Of a stretch of 64,000 nt of DNA, positions 55,229 to 64,000 are shown piece by piece. Location: positions 558,001-622,000 of the forward strand of contig BCIA01000003.1 of the NCBI GenBank assembly GCA_001599815.1. The letters are read 5' to 3'. Below the pieces are notes generated by a model. That model was not told the origin of the DNA and made no database searches. It worked only from the letters and a program-made list of their open reading frames with translations. This stretch comes from Furcasterigmium furcatum (taxonomy: Eukaryota > Ascomycota > Sordariomycetes > Glomerellales > Plectosphaerellaceae). Position 1 is the stretch's first letter; each line of letters opens with the position of its first letter. The translations under genes were made by a program, and so were the position numbers.

Positions 55229-55861
55229 GGTGGCAGTTGCGTGCGGTCGTATTCAGTGAAACATCGAATTGCGACTGACGCAGTCAATGGAAGAAGAGGC
55301 TCGGCCAGGTTGCAGGTGATGGGGAGGGCGACTGCAGGGGAGGGACACCAGCAACTCCGCAGTTTGCGGGGAAATGACAGGCACACGAGTCATGAGAGAT
55401 AGCGATTTAACAGGAAGAGCCGAGGTCTGATAGAACATCTGATAGCAGAATATCCCTAACGTCTTCCCTTATCCGTCTCCTACCGCCCTGTTGGAACGCT
55501 AAGTCGAAATGGTTCAGTGGCAGTCTGGGCCCTCTGGGGCATTCCGTTGCCTTCTTTCAACAAAGGCGTGATAGTACCCATATGAGCTCCGGCAGGGTAC
55601 CGGATCACTAAGGGCCACCAAGTGAGGTCAGATTTTGTCCTCGACAGTTCCAGCGGCTTGTCTCACGCTCAAGTATATACTCGCTCACACTGAAATTGTT
55701 CTTCATCCTAGAAACAAGAGAAGATAACAACCCGCGGTCCTGGAGGTGCCTGAAGTGGCAAATCAGATCACTCGTCGGAGCTTCTTGCAGCTCGGAATTC
55801 ATGTCGCCTGCTCGTGTCTCCCCGGGCCGCCGCATCCTACTCTACCATTGCCGCGAAAATT
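55229..55861. other. Intergenic, regulator promoter
   Basis: 630 bp between two minus-strand genes. Nothing beyond a probable promoter and the permease 3' UTR was seen. Confidence 0.45.
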
Positions 55862-57570
55862 TCACTTCTCAGGATCCTCCTTGATATCCTTGACGTCATA
55901 AACAGCCTCGTCGCTCCGCTGCTGCCATTCCGCCGGGTCGTTGTTCGGCAGGTACTTGAAGATAATCGGCAGCAGAGCAGCAAGCACCGCGCCGAGGCCC
56001 AGACAGGCAGTCGCCGTGGCGAAGCCCTTCAGGTTGCGCGGTCCCTCCGAGCTGGGCCAGAGATAACTCCCGTAGATGTAGGAGATGTGGCCGAAGGAGT
56101 TGACGAAGGCGATGGCGATGGACCTCTTGCGCTCCGGCCGGGCCAGGCACTCGCTGGTCCAGTTCAGGATGAGGGGCACCGTCGTGTACATGCCGCCGAT
56201 GAGGAAACACATCATGACGTACTTGACCGTGTTGTTCTGGACGATGAGGGCGACGAGCGCCGAGACCGCCGCGAGGCCGAGCAGGGCCGCGTTGTGCCAT
56301 CTGCGGTCCTGGGTTTTGTCCGAGGTCCAGGACCACACCAGCTGGAAGATGGCGCCGCAGGCCCAGATGGGCACCGTCATCCACTGGGCGTTGATGGCGC
56401 TGTAGCCGAGGCCCCGGAGCATCGTGGGGATGAAGTAGGAGATGGTCAGGGCGAGCAGGTTGCACATGTAGAGGATGAGGAAGAACCAGGTCTTGGGGTC
56501 CTTGAGGACGGCGGCGAAGGCCTGGAGGGGCGTCAGGGTCGTCTCCTCGGGCTCCGCGGTCTGGTTGCGGTCGTGCAGCATGCGGACGTGGGCGAGGATG
56601 CGCTGGTCCGGGGTGAGCATCTTGGAGTTGTGAGGCCAGTCGGGCAGGAGGAAGTAGAGGCCGAATCCGCAGGCGACGGTGACCACTCCCTCGACAAGGA
56701 GGAGCCATCTCCAGCCGGCAATGCCCCTGGCGCCCTCGAGGGAGGAGATGATCGCTCCGGCCATGATGCCGCCGAGTGCGGGTGCCACGCATCCCGCGGT
56801 GTAGAAGATGCAGAACCGTTTGCCTGCGTGGGTCAGCAGTGGCCGGGCATTGGAATATCGGTCGAACTTACCGACTTCTCGCTTGGTGTACCAGCAGGTC
56901 AGCAGGAAAAGAGCACCTGGGAACAGTCCAGCTTCGATGGCGCCGAGGAAGAAGCGCCCGGCGAGGAAGCTGGAGGGCGACTTGCTCTGGGACATGCCGA
57001 TGACGACGCAGCCCCAGACCCAGACGATGGTCGACAGATAGATCGAGGGCTTGATCTTCATCAGGATCATGTTGGAAGGGACCTCGAAGATGACGTATGC
57101 GACGAAGAAGAGCGACACGAGCAGGGCGTACTCTGGTTGAGTTAGACTTCCATGGTCTTGACGGGGAATTGTGTTCATCAGAGGGGCTTACGGTTGTCTG
57201 ACATCCCGAGATCCTCGCTCATGCCGGCCGCGTTGGCGTTCGCCTACAACGGTCCATTGTCAGTTTTCTGGGAGAATTTGGAGACAAACAAGTCCGGACG
57301 AGAAAGCATAGAACTTACAATGTTGCCGCGATCGATGTATGCCAGGATGTACATCCACCAGAGGACCGGGAGCAGAATGAAGTCGACCTTCCTGACAAGG
57401 CGCTTCTCCTCCTCGCTGCCGGGCACGTAGTTTCGCAGGGCCTCCGCAATGGCCTCCTGCGCGAGGTCTTCATCAGTGGTCTGGGGTTCGTTCTTCTCCG
57501 TGACCTGGTTGGCGGGGTGGGGGTCCTGGATGGGATCCGGGGCATCGCCCTTGGACTTGGTGGAGTCCAT
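55862..57570 (-). CDS. MFS permease of the anion:cation symporter (Dal5/Tna1-like) family, 508 aa
   Basis: Exons 57570-57319, 57243-57192, 57132-56872 and 56823-55862. Twelve TM helices. ACS landmarks: VDFILLPVLWWMYILAYIDR in TM1, GNIANANAAGM after it, FEVPSNMILMKIKPS in TM2-3, GAIEAGLFPGALFLLTCWYTKRE in TM4 and FYTAGCVAPALGGIMAG in TM5. The 48-nt intron 56824-56871 (GTAAGT..GCAG) keeps frame and has no stop, so retention would insert 16 residues before TM5. The family imports allantoate, ureidosuccinate, nicotinate, pantothenate and other organic anions. It is divergent from the HAD gene at 58418. Confidence 0.92.
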
Positions 57571-58417
57571 CTTGAACGTCGCAGAGAGACTGTCGCGGTG
57601 TTTCTATGAGAGGGCAAGAGGCCAGGAGATGTTGGCGAGTCGTTGCGAGTGTTGGAGGACGCACACAGAAAGGTCGATCACATCCACGAGGCGAGGAGAG
57701 TCTTGCTTTAAATCAACTTTGTCGATCCGGCTGATAAGTGTGCTTGGAGGAGTGGATGGGCCAACCGCTCGACGTGCGGCCTTATCACCAAGGGGTTCAA
57801 GCGTACCCCATGGAGAGCGCTTCTTTGGGCATAGCCCTCATGTCAGTGCTATCTGCGGGACCAGCTGCATCCTTGCTGCCCGTGTTCAAGTCTCCGGGAA
57901 CCGTGGAATTGGTAGATTACAGCAGGTGGACTCTGACTCGGTGGCGGGCGAGTAAGTGGTGGAGTGTCCGGCATCCCATGACGGTTCTTGATGGTGGCAC
58001 CTAACAGGCCGGAGAATAAGCGTTGCAGCCATCGTTGCCGGTCCCGCTCTTCTTAACGCCGGTCCCGCATTTTGAGGCCCCGCACCTCCGGCTCCGTGTT
58101 TCCTCCCCCGTTGATAGGCAGATTCGCGTGTACTCAATGGTTAGGGAGCCGGCCCAAGTCATGGCCATGCCGATCCCATGCAAGCCAGCCTTCTCCCCCG
58201 GCCTTGGTAGCTTATCAGCGACCTCGGACCCTCCATGAACCAGCATTCTGAGCTGTGGACATCCATGTCAACGACACGTTGACCCGGGCTTCGGAATACC
58301 TTCCGAAATATAACTGATACCCTCGCTCTGCGTAATCTTTGCGCATACTGGTCACAGCTCTCCGCATCCACATCCCCCATCGCCATCTTCTATCAGCACC
58401 CTGTCTTATCCTCCGCC
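57571..58417. promoter_or_regulatory. Bidirectional promoter, ACS permease / HAD protein
   Basis: Two identical GCCGGTCCCGC elements at 58037-58047 and 58058-58068 are spaced 21 bp start to start, that is two helical turns. The same element appears in both orientations upstream of the oxidase at 60547. No gene is seen. Confidence 0.55.
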
Positions 58418-59223
58418 ATGTCTTCTCCCAGTAAGCATGTCGTGTTCGACATCGTCGGCACATGTGTCTCTTACGATGCCATGTTCGACGCCCTCGACCT
58501 CCGGCTGGGAGACAAGCTCCGCGCCGAAGGCGTCAAGCCCAGGCTCCTTGGCTACCTCTGGATCGAGGTAACGGAGAGGGAGTACACATATCTCAGCATG
58601 AACGGCAAATATGTCGCCTTCCGCGAGGTCTTCAGCAGCCTCTTCTACCGCATGCTGTACATGTCCGGCATCCAGGACCCGCACTCCTTCGCCAGCGACG
58701 ACGACCTCAAGTACATCCTCCAGCAGTACATGAAGCTCGAGGCACGCCCTGGCATCGCAGAGTGCTTCCAGATCCTGCGGGACAACGGTTTCACCGTGTG
58801 GGCGCTGACCGCGGGCGATGTTGAGCGGGTTGGTGGCTATTTCACGCATAACAACATCCACATGCCGAAGGAGAACTTCATCTCCTGCGACGCGTTCAAG
58901 ATCGGAAAGCCGGATCCCAAGGTGTACCAGCTCGTGCTGGACAGGCTGGGGACCGATGAGAAGTGGTTTGCTGCGGCGCATAACTGGGACGTGACGGCCG
59001 CGAAGCTGCAAGGGTAAGTTCATGATGTCTTGCTCATGAGTATTCAGCAATTCGAAGCGAAATTTGTCGCTGACAACAGGTCGTGTTTAGGTTCAAGGCA
59101 GCTTACTGCACCATTTGGGAAAAGGTCAGGTGTGATGGCCTGTTTGGCGAGATGGATGTCACGGCGGAAAGCTTCCCTCAGATGGCCCACGATATCGTGG
59201 CTGCCTCTAATGCGAGCAAGTAA
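58418..59223 (+). CDS. HAD-superfamily hydrolase, type II haloacid-dehalogenase-like, 242 aa
   Basis: Exons 58418-59013 and 59091-59223. HAD motif I is VFDIVGTC with nucleophile Asp10 (the family normally has DxxGT), motif II is the Thr of ALTAGD, motif III Lys lies in FKIGKPDPKVY, and motif IV the Asp of AAHNWDVTAAK. The alpha-helical cap after motif I (C1 type) and the overall length match (S)-2-haloacid dehalogenases. The lack of DxD at motif I argues against a phosphatase. The true substrate is unknown; fungal members are often not active dehalogenases. Shares its promoter with an ACS permease and precedes an FAD oxidase. Confidence 0.85.
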
Positions 59224-60546
59224 GAGGCAGGAGACAGCAAAAGATATTATAATATCAATGTCCTGTGCTTCAAACATTATGAGAAAGAACGTCCTTTGAT
59301 GACCATTTGAATTTATGACATAATTCGGTCATAAGACACCATTTCCAGGTGGCTGAACAGACATCGATGAAGGAATCTCTGAGAGCTGATGAAAGCCCTG
59401 CCAATCTCAGTCCCCCAAAGCCACCCCTGAGACCCTTTTCCGTCGTCGTCGTCCCAAGCCGCCGCCTCGGGACAACCGAGAATGCCACGCCGGTCGAGAA
59501 GGGGGGGTTCAATGCCAGGAGAATCCGGGGTAATCTCTCAGGCTACCCTGCTCGCGGGGAAGGCAATTCGATCTAATGCAAGATTGAGAGCACCAAGGCG
59601 TTTTCATGCAAGATTGAGAACATCCCAGCCGCTAGCGCGAGCTCCATGTCTTGGTTATCTCACCCTGGGTTGGTGATATCCCGCATCAGAGGCTCCCTCG
59701 ACGGTTTTGGTGGATCAACCATCGGCCTAAGATACCCAGTTACTTCCAAACGGCCGGAGAACTAAGCATCCGGCTCGGATATTCCTGATCTTAGCTCCGT
59801 GGTATCTTTGCTCGCCTTCTCCTCGGCGGCAATTCACGCAGTTCAACACATCTGAGGCCCCCCCCTGGATATCATCCCGGCTCCGGGTTGAACGTCGTTG
59901 GGTACTTTGGACGAGAGTGGGTTCTTTCGAGGGCCAACCAGCCTCCAAGACCGGCTTTAAGAATGGGTCTAGTCCCTGTTACCCCGCGAAAGCGAGTTCA
60001 ACTGCCAGGAGACAGGCAAGAGGTGGTGTGGATAAGCGGTTAAGTGGTGTGCGCCGGCGCCGCTTGAATGGTGCTGGCGCCCTATAGGCCGCTGATAGGC
60101 ATTAATGCTGCCAGATACAATTTGGTTTCCTCGAGTCATCACTGTCGCAGGACCTATCATAGGGCGATACGATAACAAGGGCAGCTGTTTCTCACCGACA
60201 TCGCAAAAGAGCGGGACCGGTATCTCAAGATACAGCGCCTTGATATTGGTACTTCTGTGCCGGTCCCACATCGAGTCCCAGGAAGTGCCTGGCTCGGCCG
60301 AGGGATGCAGATGATACGGCTGGAATGGTCACCGACTGGCGCTATTCCCCGCAGCTCTCAGGGGGCGCTTCGGCGGTTGGCGGCTTCGGCGCCGCGCCGG
60401 GGCTTGATTCACAGCAGCGGACCGACAGTCTCAACGACCACGGCGCGTTCGCTGCGGCGCTAGAATTGGGACTGGTAACTATAACTCAACTCCGTAAGCT
60501 GTCAACGCTGGCAATCATCAGCCAAGACCTGATTTCTCCGTCAACC
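59224..60546. promoter_or_regulatory. Long intergenic, oxidase promoter
   Basis: 1.3 kb. ATGCAAGATTGAGA occurs twice (near 59576 and 59606). GCGGGACCGG near 60211-60220 and GCCGGTCCCAC near 60257-60267 repeat the element of the 58.0-kb promoter, the first in reverse orientation, about 290-335 bp upstream of the oxidase ATG. No gene is supported. Confidence 0.5.
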
Positions 60547-62059
60547 ATGTCGCCGCCCTCCAACCGCAGCCCAGTCGCGAACCCGGTGCAGTCGCTCTGG
60601 CTCGCGGAGCCCAATGCTCTTGACGACCACCGCACAACGCCAGATCTTCCCAAGACGTGCGATGTCCTCATCGTCGGAGCCGGCTTCGCGGGTGTCTCCA
60701 CGGCGTACCATATCCTGAAGGACAACCCCAACCCTCCCTCCATCGTCATCCTGGAAGCCAGGAAGGTCTGCTCCGGCGCCACCGGCAGAAACGGCGGCCA
60801 TGTCAAGCCCGACAGCTACTTCAATGTGACGAAGTACAGCAAGATGTACGGCATCGAGGCCGCTGCGAAACTGGCCGCTTTCGAGGCGACGCACCCCCAT
60901 GCCGTCAAGGATCTGGTCGAGGCGGAGAACATCGACTGCGATTTCCACCTGACCCGTGCGGTTGATGTATATCTCGACCCCGAGCACGCGAAGCAGACGG
61001 AAGCTGCGTATCGCGAGCTGCTGAAGACGGGGATCGTCAACCTCAGCGACGTCAACTTTGTGCCCAAGAAAGATGCCGAGAGGGTGAGCCGCATCCCGTC
61101 ATCATCTGGGATGCTCATCTTGCTTACTTCGTATCCCAGGTATCAGGCGTCAAGGGCGCGCAGTGCGCATTCACATACACAGCCGCGCATCTGTGGCCGG
61201 CGAAGATGGTCCGGCATCTGGTGGAGGGCCTCCTGAAAAGGGGGCTCAATCTCCAGGCCAACACGCCCGTGGAGTCGGTCTCGTCGAAGCCCGACGCCGA
61301 CGGCAGGTGGGCCGTGAAGACTGAGCGCGGGAGCATCAGCGCCGGCAAGGTCGTCTTTGCCACCAACGGCTACACTGCCCAGGTCCTCCCCGAGTACACT
61401 GACCGGATCGTCCCTGTCCGCGGCATCTGCAGCCACATCACCTCGCCCAAGGGTCGCGCCACGCCGCACCTGGTGAATACGTACGGTATTAGATTCGATT
61501 CCGTGAACAACGACTATCTCATCCCGCGTGCCGACGGGAGCATTGTCGTCGGTGGTGCGAGGCAGCGGTTCTGGAAGTACAGGGATCAGTGGTTCGACAA
61601 CGTGAAGGACGATGAGCTTGTCACTGGCGCTGTATCATACTTCGATGGTTACATGCAGCGCCACTTCCGCGGCTGGGAGAACAGCGAGGCGAAGGCCGCG
61701 AGGGTCTGGACGGGAAGTAAGTCTGATCCATGGAGTGGTGTTGGATGAACGGTGCTGACGGCTGCTCGACAGTCATGGGATACAGCTCTGACTTCATGCC
61801 TCACCTAGGCAACGTGCCGGACAAGGCTGGGCAGTTCATCATCGCGGGCTTTTCGGGCCACGGCATGCCTGAGATCCTGCTCTCGAGCAAGGCCGTTGCC
61901 GCCCTGGTGCGGGATGGGACGCCGATCGAGAGGTCTGGCGTTCCTGAGATGTTCGTCACAAGCAAGGACAGAATCACGGCGGCGAATAGCCCGCTTGAGG
62001 ATCAGTTCCGTCGGACGTTATGGGGGGAGAAGGACCCCGTCACTAAGGCCAAGTTGTAG
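60547..62059 (+). CDS. FAD-dependent oxidoreductase of the DAO family, 466 aa
   Basis: Exons 60547-61083, 61140-61716 and 61773-62059. The dinucleotide-binding fold VLIVGAGFAGVSTAYHIL starts near residue 38, followed by ILEAR with the ribose-binding Glu and ATGRNGGH contacting FAD. The mid region has AAHLWPAKMVRHLVEG and VVFATNGYT, and the C-terminal GFSGHGMPEIL is the usual FAD/substrate motif of DAO members. Related enzymes oxidise amines and amino acids (gamma-glutamylputrescine, sarcosine, glycine, D-amino acids), giving an aldehyde or keto product, NH3 or amine and H2O2. The substrate is unknown; no C-terminal peroxisomal SKL is present (ends TKAKL, so a weak PTS1-like AKL is possible). 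Confidence 0.88.
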
Positions 62060-62394
62060 TGAAAGGAGAAGCTCAGATGAGGGCCAGAGTACTAGGCACC
62101 ATTGGATCTCACTTGGGCTCCTTCCTTCCTTGAGTGCATGTGAAATCTCGCGCCTGCCTTCCACCTGGAAGGTTAAAGATCTTGCCCTTTGGACATCCAT
62201 CTCCCACGTTGTCTCTCCCAAACTTACTCTCAAACTCTTCAACCCATTCCTCTACACAACCCCGACCTGCTCAGCAGTTTGTCCCCAGCGCAGTCCTACG
62301 ACTGGTTTCGCCTCGCGCACCCTGACTCTTCACCATCTCGCAACGCTTTTTGCAAGTCTTTGCCCTGGCCTATCTTCAGCAAGAAGCGAGACAA
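62060..62394. other. Intergenic
   Basis: 335 bp between two plus-strand genes, C/T-rich toward the right, as in a fungal core promoter. Nothing specific seen. Confidence 0.45.
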
Positions 62395-63276
62395 ATGAAC
62401 GGCGAACGCTCGGTGTACACCGAGACCGTTAAGTGGATGTTCACTTTCTTCCGGGACACAAACCGACCCTCTGACAGGAAATTGTCCTACACCGATATCC
62501 TAGCAATCCAGAAGATCGAGCAAAAGGCCAGAAAGGCCAAGAAGGCACTGGGGGCTGGTAAGCCGTACACAAACTTGGCGCCGACCACTGCCGAACTCAT
62601 CGGCTGCAGAATTGTGCACAAAAACGGCGCCCTCAACGCTGCTCTTGCCCAGGCTGTCTGCGAGCTCGGCCTCGGAGAGAGACTCTCTTTTCGCAAAGAC
62701 CCTACCCAGCAGGCTGGCGGAGGTAAGACCAAACACGGCCAGTCTGCCGGTGGAAAGGGTGACCTGCCCGACGGTTTTGGTGACAAATGGAAGCAGGTTC
62801 TCCATACCCTTGAGGTCCAGGAGGAGGCCAACCGCGAGGTTGCGACGGCCGTCAAGGCGACACAGGTGGAAAACAAAAAGCTTTCGGAGGCTATCAAGGC
62901 GGGACAAGCGGAAAACAAGAAGCTTTCTGAGGTTATCAAGGCGGGACAGACGGAACATGGCCAGCTTTCGGTTGAGGTGTCTGCTCTCCAGACCTGGAAG
63001 ATCGTTGCCGAAGCCGCCATAGCCAATTTCGGCAACCAGGTCAACACTTGCAACACGGCCCTTGCCAAGCTACTCAAGGAGTTCGATGAGGCCAAGGACA
63101 TGGCCGGAACCTCTGCCCAGGCCAATGAAAGTGTCAGGGGTGTTATGGACTCTTTCGGCCAAAGAAATCCCGAACGGACCCAGGTGAAGAAGAGGCCCGT
63201 ACCGCCGGCCCCGGCGTCGGCGGGAACCCCGGCGAAGAAGGTGAAGACCGCCACCACGAACGCCAAGCCACTCTGA
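62395..63276 (+). CDS. Unknown coiled-coil repeat protein with basic C-terminus, 293 aa
   Basis: Single exon; the ATG at 62395 (ACAAATGAAC) is the first Met in the frame. Residues 1-~105 form a folded-looking N-terminal region. Residues ~150-195 hold three imperfect 14-residue units (ENKKLSEAIKAGQA, then ENKKLSEVIKAGQT, then EHGQLS), which predict a coiled coil. The C-terminus is Pro/Ala/Lys-rich, with KKRPVPPAP followed by PAKKVK, like a bipartite nuclear localisation signal. I do not recognise the family; it could be a nuclear scaffold protein. No neighbour suggests a role. Confidence 0.65.
   Translation: MNGERSVYTETVKWMFTFFRDTNRPSDRKLSYTDILAIQKIEQKARKAKKALGAGKPYTNLAPTTAELIGCRIVHKNGALNAALAQAVCELGLGERLSFRKDPTQQAGGGKTKHGQSAGGKGDLPDGFGDKWKQVLHTLEVQEEANREVATAVKATQVENKKLSEAIKAGQAENKKLSEVIKAGQTEHGQLSVEVSALQTWKIVAEAAIANFGNQVNTCNTALAKLLKEFDEAKDMAGTSAQANESVRGVMDSFGQRNPERTQVKKRPVPPAPASAGTPAKKVKTATTNAKPL
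62863..62962 (+). repeat. Tandem 42-bp coding repeats
   Basis: Three imperfect in-frame units with the core GGNGGAAAACAANAAGCTTTC encode the coiled-coil heptad-like repeats of the protein at 62395. Units two and three diverge by a handful of bases. Confidence 0.6.
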
Positions 63277-63852
63277 TGGTCCCGTCGGCGGAAAGATCAA
63301 GGGAAAGCGAGTGGCGCCGAAGGACTTGGGAAGACACGATACCGTATGTGAGGAAATTCCGGAGGATGGACATGATTTTCAGGGGAGCGGTTTGGCTTGG
63401 TCAGGGATTGGCATATCTGTCTGGAGCGGCAGAGTTTCCGTGAAGGATCTCTCCGTCTCTGTCGAGTACTCATATTTCCTTTCACTCTTCATCATGGTAG
63501 AGATCGGGAGGACCTTTTAATTCAGACAAAGGGGGTGCAGATAACACACCTCAGTGCCCCACGCTTCAGGCTGACCGGAACTGTGTGCGCTAAGAGATGA
63601 ACCTCCCTCCACTGACTCGGGGGACGTCGGCCTGCCGATTTTCCCCTCAATGCAACCCCGACCCAGCTTGATTTATGTCCGGTCCCGGTCACCACCCACC
63701 TGCCACCGCCCGTACTCTTCACATCTCATGCCGCCCGGTCGCCGCGCCCCTCGAGATCGACTGTACCAACAGCTGACTAATGCCGGGTGCTCACAGCATC
63801 TGAGTGAGGCTCCAGCAGATCAGCAGCCGGCCGGATCTCATCATCTCATCCG
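63277..63852. other. Intergenic
   Basis: 575 bp with no credible gene. CCGGTCCCGGTC occurs near 63678. It may include the promoter of the partial gene at 63853. Confidence 0.4.
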
Positions 63853-64000
63853 ATGATGGACCCCCTGCAGGACTTGCCGGACAGGCGAGAGGACAGGGCC
63901 GCGGTGAGGCAGCGGAAGAGAGCTGCCAAGGCGTATGTTACCCGGATGGACAGACGAGAATGGATAGGACGCAGCTGACAACCTGATAGCTGCGACGGCT
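63853..64000 (+). CDS. Possible gene start cut by the right edge
   Basis: ATG ATG at 63853 opens a frame rich in Arg, Lys and Ala (DRREDRAAVRQRKRAAKA), reminiscent of a basic region. A GTATGT donor follows at 63933 and a GCTGAC branch with a TAG acceptor near 63990. Only the first exon and a few bases of a second would be visible. Too little to name a family; it could also be noise. Confidence 0.3.

Noticed and set aside
55814..57145. 443-aa open frame on the plus strand
   Set aside because: Antisense shadow of the ACS permease. It is full of Gly, Arg, Asp and Glu with no domain, while the minus strand gives a complete MFS protein.

Overview
The window is nuclear DNA of a filamentous ascomycete, most likely a Sordariomycete. 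Genes are interrupted by short 48-85 nt introns with GT..AG ends, CTNAC branch sites and C/T-rich acceptors. They encode fungal-specific families: Zn2Cys6 regulators with fungal_trans domains, MFS sugar and ACS permeases, a P450, a NACHT-ankyrin protein, a secreted T1-type RNase and a Cys-rich secreted protein. I rebuilt about 29 protein genes by joining exons by eye; nearly every spliced model closes in frame. No tRNA, rRNA, CRISPR array or intact transposon was seen.

Layout. 0-16 kb: an MFS sugar transporter cut by the left edge; a 9-exon Zn2Cys6 regulator with a 10-nt microexon inside its zinc cluster, divergent from an Fe(II)/2OG-type dioxygenase; an LtrA-type membrane protein with two apparent GC-AG introns; a secreted guanyl-specific RNase; a P450 flanked by two diverged direct repeats; an alpha/beta hydrolase.

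16.5-33.9 kb: ten consecutive genes that look like one carbohydrate or sugar-acid catabolic cluster. They are an MFS sugar transporter, three SDRs, an aldo-keto reductase, an SMP-30-type lactonase, a class II aldolase divergent from an LtnD-type (L-threonate dehydrogenase-like) dehydrogenase, a Zn2Cys6 regulator and an aldose 1-epimerase. No sugar kinase is present, and the aldolase has lost the usual GGSG phosphate-binding motif. This suggests a route working on non-phosphorylated sugar acids and is my main candidate for an undescribed system. Promoters here hold CreA-like sites, CGG..CCG inverted repeats and a recurring GGTAAA(A)TCCGACGT element.

34.7-41.7 kb: a NACHT-ankyrin (NLR-like) gene with two almost identical ankyrin units, a secreted Cys-rich protein and an unknown single-pass protein with a Gly/Cys-rich tail.

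41.8-53.2 kb: a lactam-utilisation-like cluster. An NCS1 permease is divergent from a class III aminotransferase, and a LamB/YcsF (PxpA-type) gene is divergent from an 18-exon urea-carboxylase-like gene (biotin carboxylase, AHS2, AHS1, biotinyl domain). This resembles the Aspergillus nidulans lamA/lamB locus with a permease and transaminase added. A short CoA-transferase relic follows.

53.4-62.1 kb: a Zn2Cys6 regulator, an ACS-type permease, a HAD-type hydrolase and a FAD-dependent amine/amino-acid oxidase. Promoters of the last three share a GCCGGTCCCRC element, so they may form a regulon. The right end has a coiled-coil repeat protein and a possible truncated gene start.
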